Below, one piece after another: positions 49,446 through 58,434 of a DNA stretch of 64,000 bases. Positions within the stretch are counted from its first letter, which is position 1. Every line of letters starts with the position of its first letter. The position numbers were made by a program, and so were the translations under genes. The stretch comes from Corynebacterium guangdongense (lineage in GTDB: Bacteria; Actinomycetota; Actinomycetes; Mycobacteriales; Mycobacteriaceae): NCBI RefSeq assembly GCF_030408915.1, contig NZ_CP047654.1, positions 1-64,000 of the forward strand, in the 5' to 3' direction. A model generated the notes under the pieces. It was not told where the DNA came from. It saw only the letters and a program-made list of their open reading frames with translations, and did no database searches.

Positions 49446-49820
49446 AAATCAGTCTCCTGGCAAACCGGAGGTCAAAACGAACAGTTGATCTTGGGTCCCC
49501 TGCCGCGACAGGGAAAAGGGCTTGGACTGCGAAATCTTCCCGAAAAATCCAGCCGGTGCTGGGGAAAATTGGTGAGCGGCGGAAGTTTATTTTCTCCGTG
49601 GGTTCCCCTCAGACCGAATATATGACACACTGGGTGGCGGTCGCGGTTTCTGTGTGCAGTGTTTATGCGCTCGCAAGAGATGTACAACGCGAGGGCTCGG
49701 TTTTCTTCATCCACGCATTAACCGCGGAGGTTATAGGTCGCCGAGAATTTCAAACGACCCGTACGCCAGTGAATCATGCTGACGGACGTAGCATCACCTC
49801 ATCAGGAATTAGGTATTAAA
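49446..49820 (+). promoter_or_regulatory. Non-coding upstream region and likely long 5' leader of cspA
   Basis: No supported gene. The last 150 bp before cspA are relatively AT-rich, and cold-shock genes often have long regulatory leaders. A -10-like TATGCG occurs near 49665. Details cannot be settled by eye. Confidence 0.35.
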
Positions 49821-50024
49821 ATGGCACAGGGAACTGTGAAGTGGTTCAACGGCGAGAAGGGCTTCGGTTTCATCGAGCCTTCCGACGGATCCGCTGACGT
49901 CTTCGTCCACTACTCCGAGATCCAGGGTGGCGGCTTCCGCAACCTGGACGAGGGCCAGAAGGTCGAGTTCGAGACCGGCATGGGCGCCAAGGGCCCCCAG
50001 GCTCAGCAGGTTCGCGCCATCTAG
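49821..50024 (+). CDS. cspA: Cold-shock protein (CspA family)
   Basis: A 67-residue single-domain OB-fold RNA chaperone. RNP motifs KGFGFIEP (about 14-21) and DVFVHYSEI (about 28-36) are intact. ATG 49821 is the normal family start ([17 protein letters not shown]); the upstream extension is not part of the family. Confidence 0.96.
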   Translation: MAQGTVKWFNGEKGFGFIEPSDGSADVFVHYSEIQGGGFRNLDEGQKVEFETGMGAKGPQAQQVRAI

Positions 50025-50045
50025 GCCGACTGCTCGTTGAAGAAC

Positions 50046-50076
50046 AACCGCCTCACCTTCGGGTGCGGCGGTTTTC
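50046..50076 (+). terminator. Terminator of cspA
   Basis: AACCGCC...GGCGGTT with an inner CACC/GGTG pair around a TTC loop and a TTTTCTCGTTT tail, just after the cspA stop codon. Confidence 0.75.
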
Positions 50077-50185
50077 TCGTTTCCCGGGTTTCACCTGGTC
50101 CGGCATTCCGCACGAAGGCGACCGGCGGCAAACATCCCTACGCTGGGCCCTGTCCCTGAAACACCCCAACGAACGGAGACAATCC

Positions 50186-50743
50186 ATGACCCGCATCGCC
50201 ATCGTCGTCGGAAGCACCCGCCCCAACCGAGTCGGCCGCCAGGTCGGGGAGTGGGTGAACGAGAACGCCCAGAAGCACGCGGGCGCGGAGTTCGAACTGA
50301 TTGACCTCGTCGACCAGAACCTGCCGTTGCTCGATGAACCCAATCCCCCGATGATGCGTCAGTACGAGAAGGAGCACACCAAAGCGTGGTCCGAGAAAAT
50401 CGCCTCCTATGACGGCTTCATCTTCGTGACCCCCGAGTACAACCACTCCGTGCCGGGCGCGATGAAGAACGCGGTCGACTACCTCTACTACGAGTGGAAC
50501 AACAAGTCGATCGGCTTCGTCAGCTACGGCACCGCCGGCGGCACCCGCTCCGTGGAAGCCTGGCGTCTGATCGCCGCCGAGCTGCAGATGACGGACGTTC
50601 GCGCGCAGGTGTTCCTCTCCTTCGCCACCGACTTCGCCGACATGAGTACCTTCCGGCCGACCGAGGAGTCCACTGGCGCGCTGGGCGATGTGTTCGACCA
50701 GGTCATCGCCTGGGCGGATGCCTTGAAGCCGTTGCGCGGTTAA
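50186..50743 (+). CDS. NADPH-dependent FMN reductase (flavodoxin-like)
   Basis: A 185-residue flavoprotein. The FMN phosphate loop is VGSTRPNRVGRQV (about residues 8-20), the ring-binding PEYNHSVPGAMKNAVDYL is at about 79-96, and GTAGGTRSVEAWR follows. It reduces FMN, quinones or azo compounds with NADPH. ATG 50186 has GGAG 7 nt upstream. A terminator hairpin follows. Confidence 0.9.
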   Translation: MTRIAIVVGSTRPNRVGRQVGEWVNENAQKHAGAEFELIDLVDQNLPLLDEPNPPMMRQYEKEHTKAWSEKIASYDGFIFVTPEYNHSVPGAMKNAVDYLYYEWNNKSIGFVSYGTAGGTRSVEAWRLIAAELQMTDVRAQVFLSFATDFADMSTFRPTEESTGALGDVFDQVIAWADALKPLRG

Positions 50744-50757
50744 ACGTCGGTATCGAC

Positions 50758-50783
50758 GGGGCCGGGCGTCCGGCCCCTTTTTC
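50758..50783 (+). terminator. Terminator of the FMN reductase gene
   Basis: Perfect 8-bp stem GGGGCCGG/CCGGCCCC, loop GCGT, then TTTTTCTG. Confidence 0.9.
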
Positions 50784-50951
50784 TGCGCGCACCAGCGCGG
50801 TGAGCGGGTGTCTCAGCGCCCGGTTTTATCGGCCACGCGCACCACTGTCGTTCCCCGCGGTATGTCGCCGCGGACTCGGGTGCGTCCCGCGAAATGCGAG
50901 TAGACTCGGGAACCCCACACGGAAGAACAGATGAAAGGACGTGAACGCGGT

Positions 50952-51146
50952 ATGAGCAACACCCCGACCAATCCTGACAAGAATCCGTTTGAAGACCAGA
51001 ACCTTACCCCGGGACAGGAGGAGGACCAGCTGGAGCCGGACGCCGACACCAAGCCCGGCACCGACGGCGTGCTCGATGAGGACGAACTGGTGGACGAGCA
51101 GGGCGAGGAATCCTTCCCCGCCAGCGATCCGCCGGCCTTCTACTGA
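50952..51146 (+). CDS. Small acidic protein with GEESFPASDPPAF motif
   Basis: A 64-residue, strongly acidic protein likely disordered for its first 45 residues. It ends in GEESFPASDPPAFY, a short motif that recurs at the C-terminus of many small bacterial proteins of unknown function. ATG 50952 is chosen over ATG 50931; no clear ribosome site decides. A terminator follows directly. Confidence 0.7.
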   Translation: MSNTPTNPDKNPFEDQNLTPGQEEDQLEPDADTKPGTDGVLDEDELVDEQGEESFPASDPPAFY

Positions 51147-51166
51147 CCTCCGGAGTTCCCTTCCGT

Positions 51167-51200
51167 CGCCCGTACTGGACATCCAGTACGGGCGTTTTCC
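51167..51200 (+). terminator. Terminator of the small acidic protein gene
   Basis: A perfect 12-bp stem (CGCCCGTACTGG/CCAGTACGGGCG), loop ACAT, then TTTTCC. Confidence 0.9.
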
Positions 51201-51411
51201 TTTTCCTTGTCTGCAGGTGCTGAAACGATGCCGGGTTTCTGAGTCGACCGGACCCCGGGGCGGTGTCCCCTCGGCGACACCGCCTCCGCACACACGCCCA
51301 CGCCGTTGCGCGCTGCACCCACACCTCTGTAATCCGCCCAGCCTCTGTTTCCAATCGTGAATACGCTTGGGGTATCCACCTTTTCCTGCCGGAAGAAATT
51401 CGAGGAACCCC

Positions 51412-52530
51412 ATGAAAAAGATCGACGCCTACGTCGTTGAAGCCATCGACGCCCCCTTCGTCCGTGAGGAACTGACCCTCGACGCCCCAGGTCCCGGCGA
51501 AGTCCTGGTCAAGGTCGTCGCCACGGGCGTCTGCCACACCGACCTCAACACCCAGTCCGGTGACATGCCCCTGCCGCTGCCGGGCGTGCTCGGTCACGAG
51601 GGTTCGGGCGTCGTCGAGGCGGTCGGGGAGGGCGTCACCGCCGTCGAGCCCGGTGACCACGTCGTCATGGGCTGGCCCTACTGCGGTACCTGCCGCAATT
51701 GCGTCCGCGGCCAGCACCGCTACTGCCTCAACATCGGCGCCGAACTGCTGGCGGGAGTGCGCCTCCACGGGCCCGACGCGGGGGAGTCGGCCTACACCCG
51801 CGCCGACGGGACGACGCTCTCCGGCCACTTCTTCGGCCAGTCCTCCTTCGCCACCTACTCCCTGACCCGCGAGAACGCCCTGGTTAAGGTGGACAAGGAC
51901 ATCGACCTGGAGCTGCTCGGCCCGCTGGCCTGCGGGATCACCACTGGCGCCGGCGCGGTCTTCAACACCGCCACCCCCGCGCCGGGCGAGTCGATCGTCA
52001 TCATCGGCGCCGGCGCGGTCGGCCTGGGCGCCGTCATGGCCGCCCAGAACACCCCGGCCACCACCATCATCGCCATGGACCTGCAGGACTCGCGCCTCGA
52101 ACTGGCCGCCGAACTCGGCGCGACCCACACCGTCAACACGCGCGAGAACGACATCGTCGACGCGGTCACCGGCATCCTGGGTGGCCCCGCCGACTACGTC
52201 ATCGACTGCACCGGCAGCATCCGCGTCATCGAGCGCGCCGCCGACGCCGTCGGCATGCTCGGCACCCTGATCCTCGTCGGCGGCGCCCCGGCCGAGGCCC
52301 GCTTCTCCCTCGACCACCTCCGCGCCCTGTGGGGCAAGAACGTCGTCGGCACCCTCGGCGGCGGCTCCACCAGCAACGAGCTGATCCCGGCGCTCATCGG
52401 CCTGTACAGGCAGGGGCGATTCCCCTTCGACAGGCTGGTGACGACCTACGGTTTCGACGAGTTGGAAAAGGCCATCGAGGACGCCGGTTCGGGCGAGACC
52501 ATCAAGGCCGTGCTGCGCGTCGCGGAGTAG
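51412..52530 (+). CDS. Zinc-dependent NAD(P) alcohol dehydrogenase (aryl-alcohol type)
   Basis: A 372-residue medium-chain dehydrogenase. Catalytic zinc ligands: Cys in GVCHTDLN (about residue 40), His in LGHEGSG (about 62-63) and the Cys in PLACGITTG (about 173). The structural zinc Cys cluster is CGTCRNCVRGQHRYC. The NAD-binding loop is IIGAGAVGLGAV (about 196-207). It most resembles benzyl/aryl-alcohol dehydrogenases. GAGGAA lies 6 nt upstream of the ATG. Confidence 0.9.
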   Translation: MKKIDAYVVEAIDAPFVREELTLDAPGPGEVLVKVVATGVCHTDLNTQSGDMPLPLPGVLGHEGSGVVEAVGEGVTAVEPGDHVVMGWPYCGTCRNCVRGQHRYCLNIGAELLAGVRLHGPDAGESAYTRADGTTLSGHFFGQSSFATYSLTRENALVKVDKDIDLELLGPLACGITTGAGAVFNTATPAPGESIVIIGAGAVGLGAVMAAQNTPATTIIAMDLQDSRLELAAELGATHTVNTRENDIVDAVTGILGGPADYVIDCTGSIRVIERAADAVGMLGTLILVGGAPAEARFSLDHLRALWGKNVVGTLGGGSTSNELIPALIGLYRQGRFPFDRLVTTYGFDELEKAIEDAGSGETIKAVLRVAE

Positions 52531-52642
52531 GGGAACCGGATCTGAACGCTCGGCGGGTGGACGGGCCGCTGCCCGAATGTGTGGCGACGCTGGATGAACC
52601 CGGCGTCGACAAGCACAGCTCGGGACCCCCGAAATGACGAAA

Positions 52643-52675
52643 TCCCACGACAAGGTGCGAAACGATGTCGTGGGA
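52643..52675. terminator. Bidirectional terminator, copy of the tRNA-Leu terminator
   Basis: A 10-bp perfect stem (TCCCACGACA/TGTCGTGGGA) with a 13-nt loop. Its reverse complement, with flanking GTGAAGTC and ATTT, closely matches the tRNA-Leu terminator at 46531-46578. Confidence 0.65.
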
Positions 52676-52747
52676 CTTCACCCGGGGGGCTGCCGGTGGG
52701 CTCACCAGCTGTTTCGGGACGCTGCCCCGGCGATGCTCACTCGGGTG

Positions 52748-53329
52748 TTACTTGACCAGGCCGAAGCCGCCGGTCCAGCCGATCTTCTCGGAGGCCGCGA
52801 GGGTCAGCTGCAAGAAGCCGACGGCCTCCAGCTCGTGGGCGCGCTTGAGGGATCCTGCGTCGAGGGCGTCGAGTCCGCCGGCGGTGACGTCGTCGATGAG
52901 CGTCTTCTTGGCGGCCTCGTCGTCGCCGGCGACGAGCACGGTGGTGGTCAGGTCGCCGACCTTGCCGGAGGACAGGGTGGCCGCGAAGGTGGTGTTGAAG
53001 GCCTTGAGAACCTTGGACTCCGGGAGCTTGGCCTGGATTTCGGCGGCGGCGGAGGAGCCGGCGGGAACGACCAGCTCGTCGAAGGTCTCGAAGTTCAGCG
53101 GGTTGGTGATGTCGATGACGATCTTGCCGGCCAGGGCCTCACGGTGGGTGGCGATGATCTCGTCGACGGCCGGGTAGGGCACGGCGAGGATGACGACGTC
53201 GCCCTCGATGGTGGCGGTGGGCGCCTCCTCGGCGGAGACGGCGACGGTCGTGGCTCCACCCTTGGTGAGCACGCCTGAAATCGCGGTGCCCATGCTGCCG
53301 GTGCCGCCGAAGATCGTGTAGGTGGTCAT
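52748..53329 (-). CDS. NAD(P)-binding F420/NADP reductase-like oxidoreductase
   Basis: A 193-residue Rossmann-fold protein: the dinucleotide motif is FGGTGSMGTAI (about residues 6-16), then VVILAVPYPAVDEI and VIDITNP. This is the pattern of NADPH-dependent F420 reductase-like and coenzyme-binding proteins; corynebacteria lack evident F420 use in this window, so the cofactor partner is uncertain. ATG 53329 has AAGGAG 9 nt upstream; the frame could extend to ATG 53422 (MIQDLIRRLFGRP). Confidence 0.75.
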   Translation of the reverse strand: MTTYTIFGGTGSMGTAISGVLTKGGATTVAVSAEEAPTATIEGDVVILAVPYPAVDEIIATHREALAGKIVIDITNPLNFETFDELVVPAGSSAAAEIQAKLPESKVLKAFNTTFAATLSSGKVGDLTTTVLVAGDDEAAKKTLIDDVTAGGLDALDAGSLKRAHELEAVGFLQLTLAASEKIGWTGGFGLVK

Positions 53330-53445
53330 GGTGTTGTTCTCCTTGTGGGTGGTGCGCTGTTCGGGGGTCATTGCTTTGTTGGTGGGGCGGCCGAAGAGCC
53401 GCCGGATGAGGTCCTGGATCATGAAGTGAACCTTAGGCCCTTTTA

Positions 53446-53459
53446 GTTGAAGGTTCAAC
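53446..53459. promoter_or_regulatory. Operator-like palindrome upstream of the NAD(P)-binding oxidoreductase gene
   Basis: GTTGAA-GG-TTCAAC, perfect arms with a two-base centre, overlapping the predicted promoter of the minus-strand gene. It fits the size of MarR/HxlR-type sites. No regulator gene lies adjacent. Confidence 0.35.
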
Positions 53460-53736
53460 GATCATTTGCGGGGTATTGCCTGTGAATCACCAAAGGTGGC
53501 CTGGGCGCCCGTTCCGCACCGGCAGCCGCGGACATGGCTGAGGGTCAGGTGCGCGTCGCCTTCAGGTGCTGAACCGGCCCTGTCCCTGCGCCGAAGCCGG
53601 GAAATTTGACGCCACCGGACGTGTTTTTGGCCGCCCCGGACATGTCCCGCCCGGCCCCTGTCCTTCCTCATGTGATCGCGGATACATTCCTGCCAACGGC
53701 AATCACCCGCGCACCACAGGAAAGAGAGACACCATC

Positions 53737-55650
53737 ATGCAGTTCCACGTTTCGGGCTACAGCTCCCAGGATCCGATGACCCTTCCGGCCGCCGGCACCG
53801 GCCTCAACCGGCCGGTGGACCTGCCGGAACTCATCGACGTCCTCATCGTCGGTTGCGGACCCGCCGGCACCACCGCCGCCGCCCAGCTCTCCCGCTTCCC
53901 GAACATCACCACCCGCATCGTCGAGCGCCGCGGCCACCGCCTGGAGCTGGCCAACGCCGACGGCGTCCACTCCCGCACCGTGGAGACCATGGCCACCTTC
54001 GGCGCCGCCCACGAGCTGCTCGCCGAGGGCCACGAGATCACCGACATGGCCTTCTGGAAGCCGGACCCGGCCAACCCCTCGCGGATCATCCGCGACAACA
54101 GCACCCGCGAGCTGTCCAGGGACATCAGCGAGTTCCCGCAGCTGCTGCTGACCCAGGTGCGCCTGATCGACCACATGAACCGCTTCATGAGGAACGCGCC
54201 GACCCGCCTGGAGCCGGACTACGGCTACGAATTCCTCGACCTGCAGGTCTCGGGGAACTCCGACCATGAGGACTACCCGGTCACCGTCCAGCTGCTCAGG
54301 ACCCACGGGGACGGCAGCACCGAGGAGGTCACCGTCCGCGCCAAGTACGTCGTCGGCGCCGACGGCGCCCGCTCCCAGGTGCGCAAGTCGCTGGGTTACC
54401 GCCTCCAGGGCAAGCAGGCCAACCACGCCTGGGGCGTCATGGACGTCTACGCCGACACCGACTTCCCGGACGTGCGCAAGAAGTGCACCATCAAGTCCGA
54501 GACCGGCCGCACCATCCTGCTCATCCCGCGGGAGGGAGGCTTCCTCTTCCGCCTCTACGTCGACCTGGGCGAGGTCGACGAGAACGCCGCCACCTCGGTG
54601 CGCGACACCCCGCTGCAGGAGGTCATCGACACCGCCAACCAGATCCTCAACCCCTTCACCGTCACCGTGAAGGACGTCGTGTGGAACTCGATCTACGAGG
54701 TCGGCCACCGACTCGCCGACCACTTCGACGACCGCGTCTCCGAGAAGAGCACCGGGGAGCACCCGCGCGTGTTCATCGTCGGCGACGCCTGCCACACCCA
54801 CAGCGCCAAGGCCGGCCAGGGGATGAACGTCTCCATCCAGGACGGCTTCAACCTGGGCTGGAAGCTCGGCCACGTCGCCAGCGGCAACAGCCCCCGCGAG
54901 CTGCTCACCACCTACGCCGAGGAAAGGGAGGAGATCGCCCGCCGTCTCATCGCCTTCGACAAGGAGTGGTCCGCCCTCATGGCCAGGCCCGCCCACGAGC
55001 AGGGCAGCGCAACCGAGGTCGAGGAGTTCTACCAGTCCACCTCCGAGTTCAACGCCGGCTACATGACCCAGTACGAGCCCTCCATGATCACCGTCGACAC
55101 CGGCCGCCAGGACCTGGCCACCGGCTACCCGCTGGGCAAACGCTTCAAGTCCGCCCGCGTCGGCCGCGTCTGCGACCTCGTGGAGCTGCACATCGGACAC
55201 CAGGCGGTCTCCGACGGACGCTTCCGCGCCTACGTCTTCGCCGACGCCGCCGCGCCGGGAGCGCAGGATTCCGCGGTCCGGCGCTGGGCACGGTGGGCTG
55301 AGGGCGCGCTCGACCCGACGTTCATCGACGCGAAGGTGACCTACCAGCAGCCCTACACCGACTTCGACATGCTCGACGTGCCGGCCGCCTTCAAGCCGCG
55401 GGTCGGCGACCTCAACCTCATGGACGTCGAGAACGCCTTCGGCGTGCTGGCCGGTGAGGACATCTTCGACCAGCGCGGCATCTCCCGCGACGGCGCCGTC
55501 GTACTCGTGCGCCCGGACCAGTACGTCGCCGGCGTCTTCGAACTCTCCGACACCGAGGGCCTGGAAGAGTTCCTCACCGGCATCTTCCCCGCCATGTCGG
55601 CTCCGGCACCCAGCGACCTGCAGGAGCTGCTTGTCGACGCCCGCAAGTAA
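53737..55650 (+). CDS. FAD-dependent aromatic-ring monooxygenase (phenol 2-/3-hydroxybenzoate monooxygenase type)
   Basis: A 637-residue class A flavoprotein hydroxylase. The N-terminal FAD motif is VGCGPAGTTAAAQL (about residues 35-48), the second is DACHTHSAKAGQGMNVSIQD (about 349-368, GD-type FAD binding), and the C-terminal thioredoxin-like Phe_hydrox_dim domain (about 440-637) is typical of phenol hydroxylases and MobA. It hydroxylates a phenolic substrate with NADPH and O2. The ATG at 53737 has AAAGAGAG upstream. Confidence 0.88.
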   Translation: MQFHVSGYSSQDPMTLPAAGTGLNRPVDLPELIDVLIVGCGPAGTTAAAQLSRFPNITTRIVERRGHRLELANADGVHSRTVETMATFGAAHELLAEGHEITDMAFWKPDPANPSRIIRDNSTRELSRDISEFPQLLLTQVRLIDHMNRFMRNAPTRLEPDYGYEFLDLQVSGNSDHEDYPVTVQLLRTHGDGSTEEVTVRAKYVVGADGARSQVRKSLGYRLQGKQANHAWGVMDVYADTDFPDVRKKCTIKSETGRTILLIPREGGFLFRLYVDLGEVDENAATSVRDTPLQEVIDTANQILNPFTVTVKDVVWNSIYEVGHRLADHFDDRVSEKSTGEHPRVFIVGDACHTHSAKAGQGMNVSIQDGFNLGWKLGHVASGNSPRELLTTYAEEREEIARRLIAFDKEWSALMARPAHEQGSATEVEEFYQSTSEFNAGYMTQYEPSMITVDTGRQDLATGYPLGKRFKSARVGRVCDLVELHIGHQAVSDGRFRAYVFADAAAPGAQDSAVRRWARWAEGALDPTFIDAKVTYQQPYTDFDMLDVPAAFKPRVGDLNLMDVENAFGVLAGEDIFDQRGISRDGAVVLVRPDQYVAGVFELSDTEGLEEFLTGIFPAMSAPAPSDLQELLVDARK

Positions 55651-55657
55651 GCAGAGG

Positions 55658-56893
55658 TCACCTGCGTAACAGGCGGTAGAGGCCGCCGACCGCGAACACC
55701 GCCACCCCGGCGAGCACCGCGGTCGGCGGCAGCGTCATGACCAGCACCGCACATCCGACGGCGCCGACAACCTGCAACCACTTCGGGAAACGTCGGTGCG
55801 CGCGGTCCTGCCGCAACGCCGAGAGATTGGCGATCAGATAGTAGAGCAGCACCCCGAAGGAGGAGAAGCCGATCGCCCCGCGCAGATCCACCGTCAACAC
55901 CAGGGCGATGACGAGGACGGCCAGGGTGATCTCCGCGCGGTGCGGGACGCTGAACCGGGGATGCACGGCGGCCAACCAGTGGGGCAGATCCTTCTCCCGG
56001 GCCATCGCCAGACTGGTCCGGCCGACGCCGGCGATGAGCGCCAGCAGCGCCCCGAGCGAGGACACCGCCGCGCCGATCCGCACGACCGGCTCGGCCCAGC
56101 TGCCGGGTCCCACCGCCGCCGCCAACGGCTGCGGGGTCTGCGCCAGCTCCTCCGCGCCGAGCACGGCCAGCAGCGTCACCGCGATGAGCGCGTAGATGAG
56201 GACCACGATGCCCAGCGCGGTCGGGATGGCCCTGGGAATGACACGTCCCGGGTCCCTGACCTCCTCGCCCAGTGTGGCGATACGGGCGTAGCCGGCGAAG
56301 GCGAAGAAGAGCAGCCCGGCCGACTGCAGGACGCCGAGCGCCCCACCGTGGCCCCCCGCGACGGGATTCACCCGCCCCCACTGCGGATCCCCGCCGACCA
56401 GGGCAGCGACGACGGCAAGGGCCAGCGCCAGGAGCACCACCGCCACGATGACGCGGGTCAGCTGCGCGGTCCGGGTGATGCCGCGGTAGTTGACCGCGGT
56501 CAGGGCGATGACGGCGGTGACCGCCACGGGTTTCTCCCATCCCGCCGGCGCGGCGTAGGCGGCGAATGTCAGGGCCATCGCCGCGCAGCTCGCCGTCTTG
56601 CCGATCACGAAACCCCAGCCCGCCAGAAAACCCCACCAGGGGCCGAGCTCCGCCCGCCCGTAGACGTAGGTCCCGCCCGAGGTCGGGTACTGCGCCGCCA
56701 GCTGTGCAGAGGAGGTGGCGTTGGCGTAGGCCACCGCGGCCGCCACCAGCAGTCCGATGAGCAGGCCCGCACCGGCGGCCTGGGCGGCGGGCGTGAACGC
56801 CGCGAAGACGCCCGCGCCGATCATCGACCCGAGCCCGACGAGAACGACGTCGGTGGCGGTGAGTCGCCGGGCGAGCGCAGGTTCCTGGGCCAT
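55658..56893 (-). CDS. APC-family amino acid permease
   Basis: A 411-residue transporter with about 11-12 helices. The family signature GLGSMIGAGVFAAFTPAAQAAG lies at about residues 16-37 and FAGYARIATLGEEVRDPGR at about 201-219. The substrate is not evident. Convergent with the monooxygenase gene, 7 nt apart, with no terminator between. Confidence 0.88.
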   Translation of the reverse strand: MAQEPALARRLTATDVVLVGLGSMIGAGVFAAFTPAAQAAGAGLLIGLLVAAAVAYANATSSAQLAAQYPTSGGTYVYGRAELGPWWGFLAGWGFVIGKTASCAAMALTFAAYAAPAGWEKPVAVTAVIALTAVNYRGITRTAQLTRVIVAVVLLALALAVVAALVGGDPQWGRVNPVAGGHGGALGVLQSAGLLFFAFAGYARIATLGEEVRDPGRVIPRAIPTALGIVVLIYALIAVTLLAVLGAEELAQTPQPLAAAVGPGSWAEPVVRIGAAVSSLGALLALIAGVGRTSLAMAREKDLPHWLAAVHPRFSVPHRAEITLAVLVIALVLTVDLRGAIGFSSFGVLLYYLIANLSALRQDRAHRRFPKWLQVVGAVGCAVLVMTLPPTAVLAGVAVFAVGGLYRLLRR

Positions 56894-56930
56894 GGGTCCA
56901 GTATCGCGCGGTGGGCGGGGGTTGGGAAGC

Positions 56931-57500
56931 CTACGTCAGCTGCAGCGTCGTCACGCAGGTGGCGCCGTCGTCCTCTGTGGAGAAGTCGGCCGTCGCGGTC
57001 CTGCCCTCGTGGTCGACCTCGATGGTGCCGGTGGCGCCCTTCGGCACCCAGAAGCCGACGAAGCCGTTGTCGTAGGTGGTGACCTCCTCGTCGAGGATCG
57101 CCTCGCCCGCGTCATCGCGGAAGGTGACGTGGACGGGCTCGTTGCCCAGCTCGCCGGTGCAGGTGGTCAGCGAGTGGTAGAAGCAGTCGTGGGTCTGGTT
57201 CACGTAGGGGGCGATGGACATGTAGGTCTCGTCCTCGGGCATGGGCAGGCTGGTCTCGCCGGTGTCGTCGGAGAGGATCAGTTCGTCGATGCGGATGGAG
57301 GCCATCAGTTCGGTGGAACGCTCGGCCCTGGGCGTCTGGTCCAGCTCGGTGATGATCTCGCGGGCGTCCTTGCCCTCCAGGCCGTGGGCGGCGAGGAGGT
57401 CGGCCTGGGAAATGGCGGCGTCGTCCCGGCCGGAATCGGTGGCCGCGCAGCCCGTCAGGGTCAGGGCGAGGGCGGTGACGAGAATGGCGGCGCGTTTCAT
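56931..57500 (-). CDS. cueP: CueP-family metal-binding lipoprotein
   Basis: A 189-residue lipoprotein: signal peptide with lipobox LTGC (Cys about residue 18). The mature part matches the CueP pattern, with QTHDCFYHSLTTCTGELGNEPV and a C-terminal CVTTLQLT providing the copper-binding Cys residues. CueP buffers periplasmic copper in enterobacteria; here it would sit outside the membrane. ATG 57500 has AAGGAG 5 nt upstream. It is divergent from a two-component system. Confidence 0.85.
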   Translation of the reverse strand: MKRAAILVTALALTLTGCAATDSGRDDAAISQADLLAAHGLEGKDAREIITELDQTPRAERSTELMASIRIDELILSDDTGETSLPMPEDETYMSIAPYVNQTHDCFYHSLTTCTGELGNEPVHVTFRDDAGEAILDEEVTTYDNGFVGFWVPKGATGTIEVDHEGRTATADFSTEDDGATCVTTLQLT

Positions 57501-57671
57501 GGGTTCTCCTTGCGGGCGGGACAGGGTCTTCATTGTTGATAGCACAGAACCGTGTTCCCTTTGAACAGGGAGAACGCTGGGGTGGGCGTCGATAAGCGGG
57601 GAGGTGGTGAAGCGCGCCACTGGCCGTGGGGTGGGGGAGCGGGCGATTCTGCAGGACAAGGGGAACCACGA

Positions 57672-57694
57672 TGTTTCACGTGAAACGTGAAACA
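57672..57694. other. parS-like centromere site
   Basis: TGTTTCACGTGAAAC-G at 57672-57687 matches 15 of 16 bases of the consensus parS TGTTTCACGTGAAACA. The core 57673-57686 is a perfect palindrome. A further half-site GTGAAACA at 57687-57694 gives three half-sites in 23 bp. It lies 58 kb from dnaA, within the range where actinobacterial ParB sites cluster. Confidence 0.75.
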
Positions 57695-57771
57695 TGGGCT
57701 TTGTCTAGGTTTCATGAAGATCGGCGGGGATTCGCGTTCGTGGGGTGGCGGAAAGGGTGATACTGGGGGCC

Positions 57772-58434
57772 ATGACTGAACGCATTCTGGTCGTCGACGA
57801 CGAAAAGCCGCTCGCGCAGATGGTGGCGTCGTACCTCGACCGCGCGGGGTTCGAGACGACCCAGGCGCACACCGGGCCGCAGGCGGTGGAGCTCGCGCGT
57901 TCCTTCACTCCGGACGTCGTCATCCTGGACCTCGGTCTGCCGGGGCTGGACGGGCTGGAGGTCTGCCGCCGCATCCGGGAATTCTCCGACTGCTACATCC
58001 TCATGCTCACCGCGCGCGGTGGCGAGGACGACAGGATCACCGGGCTGACGCTGGGGGCGGACGACTACGTCACCAAACCCTTCAGCGTCCGGGAACTGGT
58101 CACGCGGGTGCATGCGGTGCTGCGGCGACCGCGCTCGACGACACGGCGGCCGTACGCCTTCGGCGACCTGGAGATCGATCCGGCGGCGCGGATCGTGACG
58201 GTCGGCGGGGAAGAAGTGGACGTGACGCGCACTGAATTCGACCTGCTGGCCGCCCTCGCCAGCCGCCCCGGAGAGGTGCTCGACCGGCGCGAGCTCGTCA
58301 CCGAGGTCTGGGACACCACCTGGGTCGGCGACGAGCGGATCGTGGACGTCCACATCGGGAACCTGCGCCGGAAGGTGGGGGTCGGGCACATCGCCACCGT
58401 TCGCGGCGTCGGCTACCGGATGGGGCAGGAATGA
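57772..58434 (+). CDS. OmpR-family response regulator
   Basis: A 220-residue regulator: receiver domain (about 1-115) with the acidic pair ILVVDDE, phospho-acceptor Asp in VVILDLGLPGLDG (about residue 51), Thr in MLTARG and Lys in YVTKPF; then a winged-helix DNA-binding domain (about 130-220, ending GVGYRMGQE). ATG 57772 follows GGGGGC. It is coupled to the kinase gene by an ATGA overlap. Divergent from cueP, so a copper-responsive (CopR-like) role is likely but not shown. Confidence 0.92.
   Translation: MTERILVVDDEKPLAQMVASYLDRAGFETTQAHTGPQAVELARSFTPDVVILDLGLPGLDGLEVCRRIREFSDCYILMLTARGGEDDRITGLTLGADDYVTKPFSVRELVTRVHAVLRRPRSTTRRPYAFGDLEIDPAARIVTVGGEEVDVTRTEFDLLAALASRPGEVLDRRELVTEVWDTTWVGDERIVDVHIGNLRRKVGVGHIATVRGVGYRMGQE

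Noticed and set aside
53462..53671. 69-codon minus-strand ORF between the oxidoreductase and monooxygenase genes
   Set aside because: Low-complexity Arg/Gly-rich, no ribosome site; the gap is better read as a promoter region.
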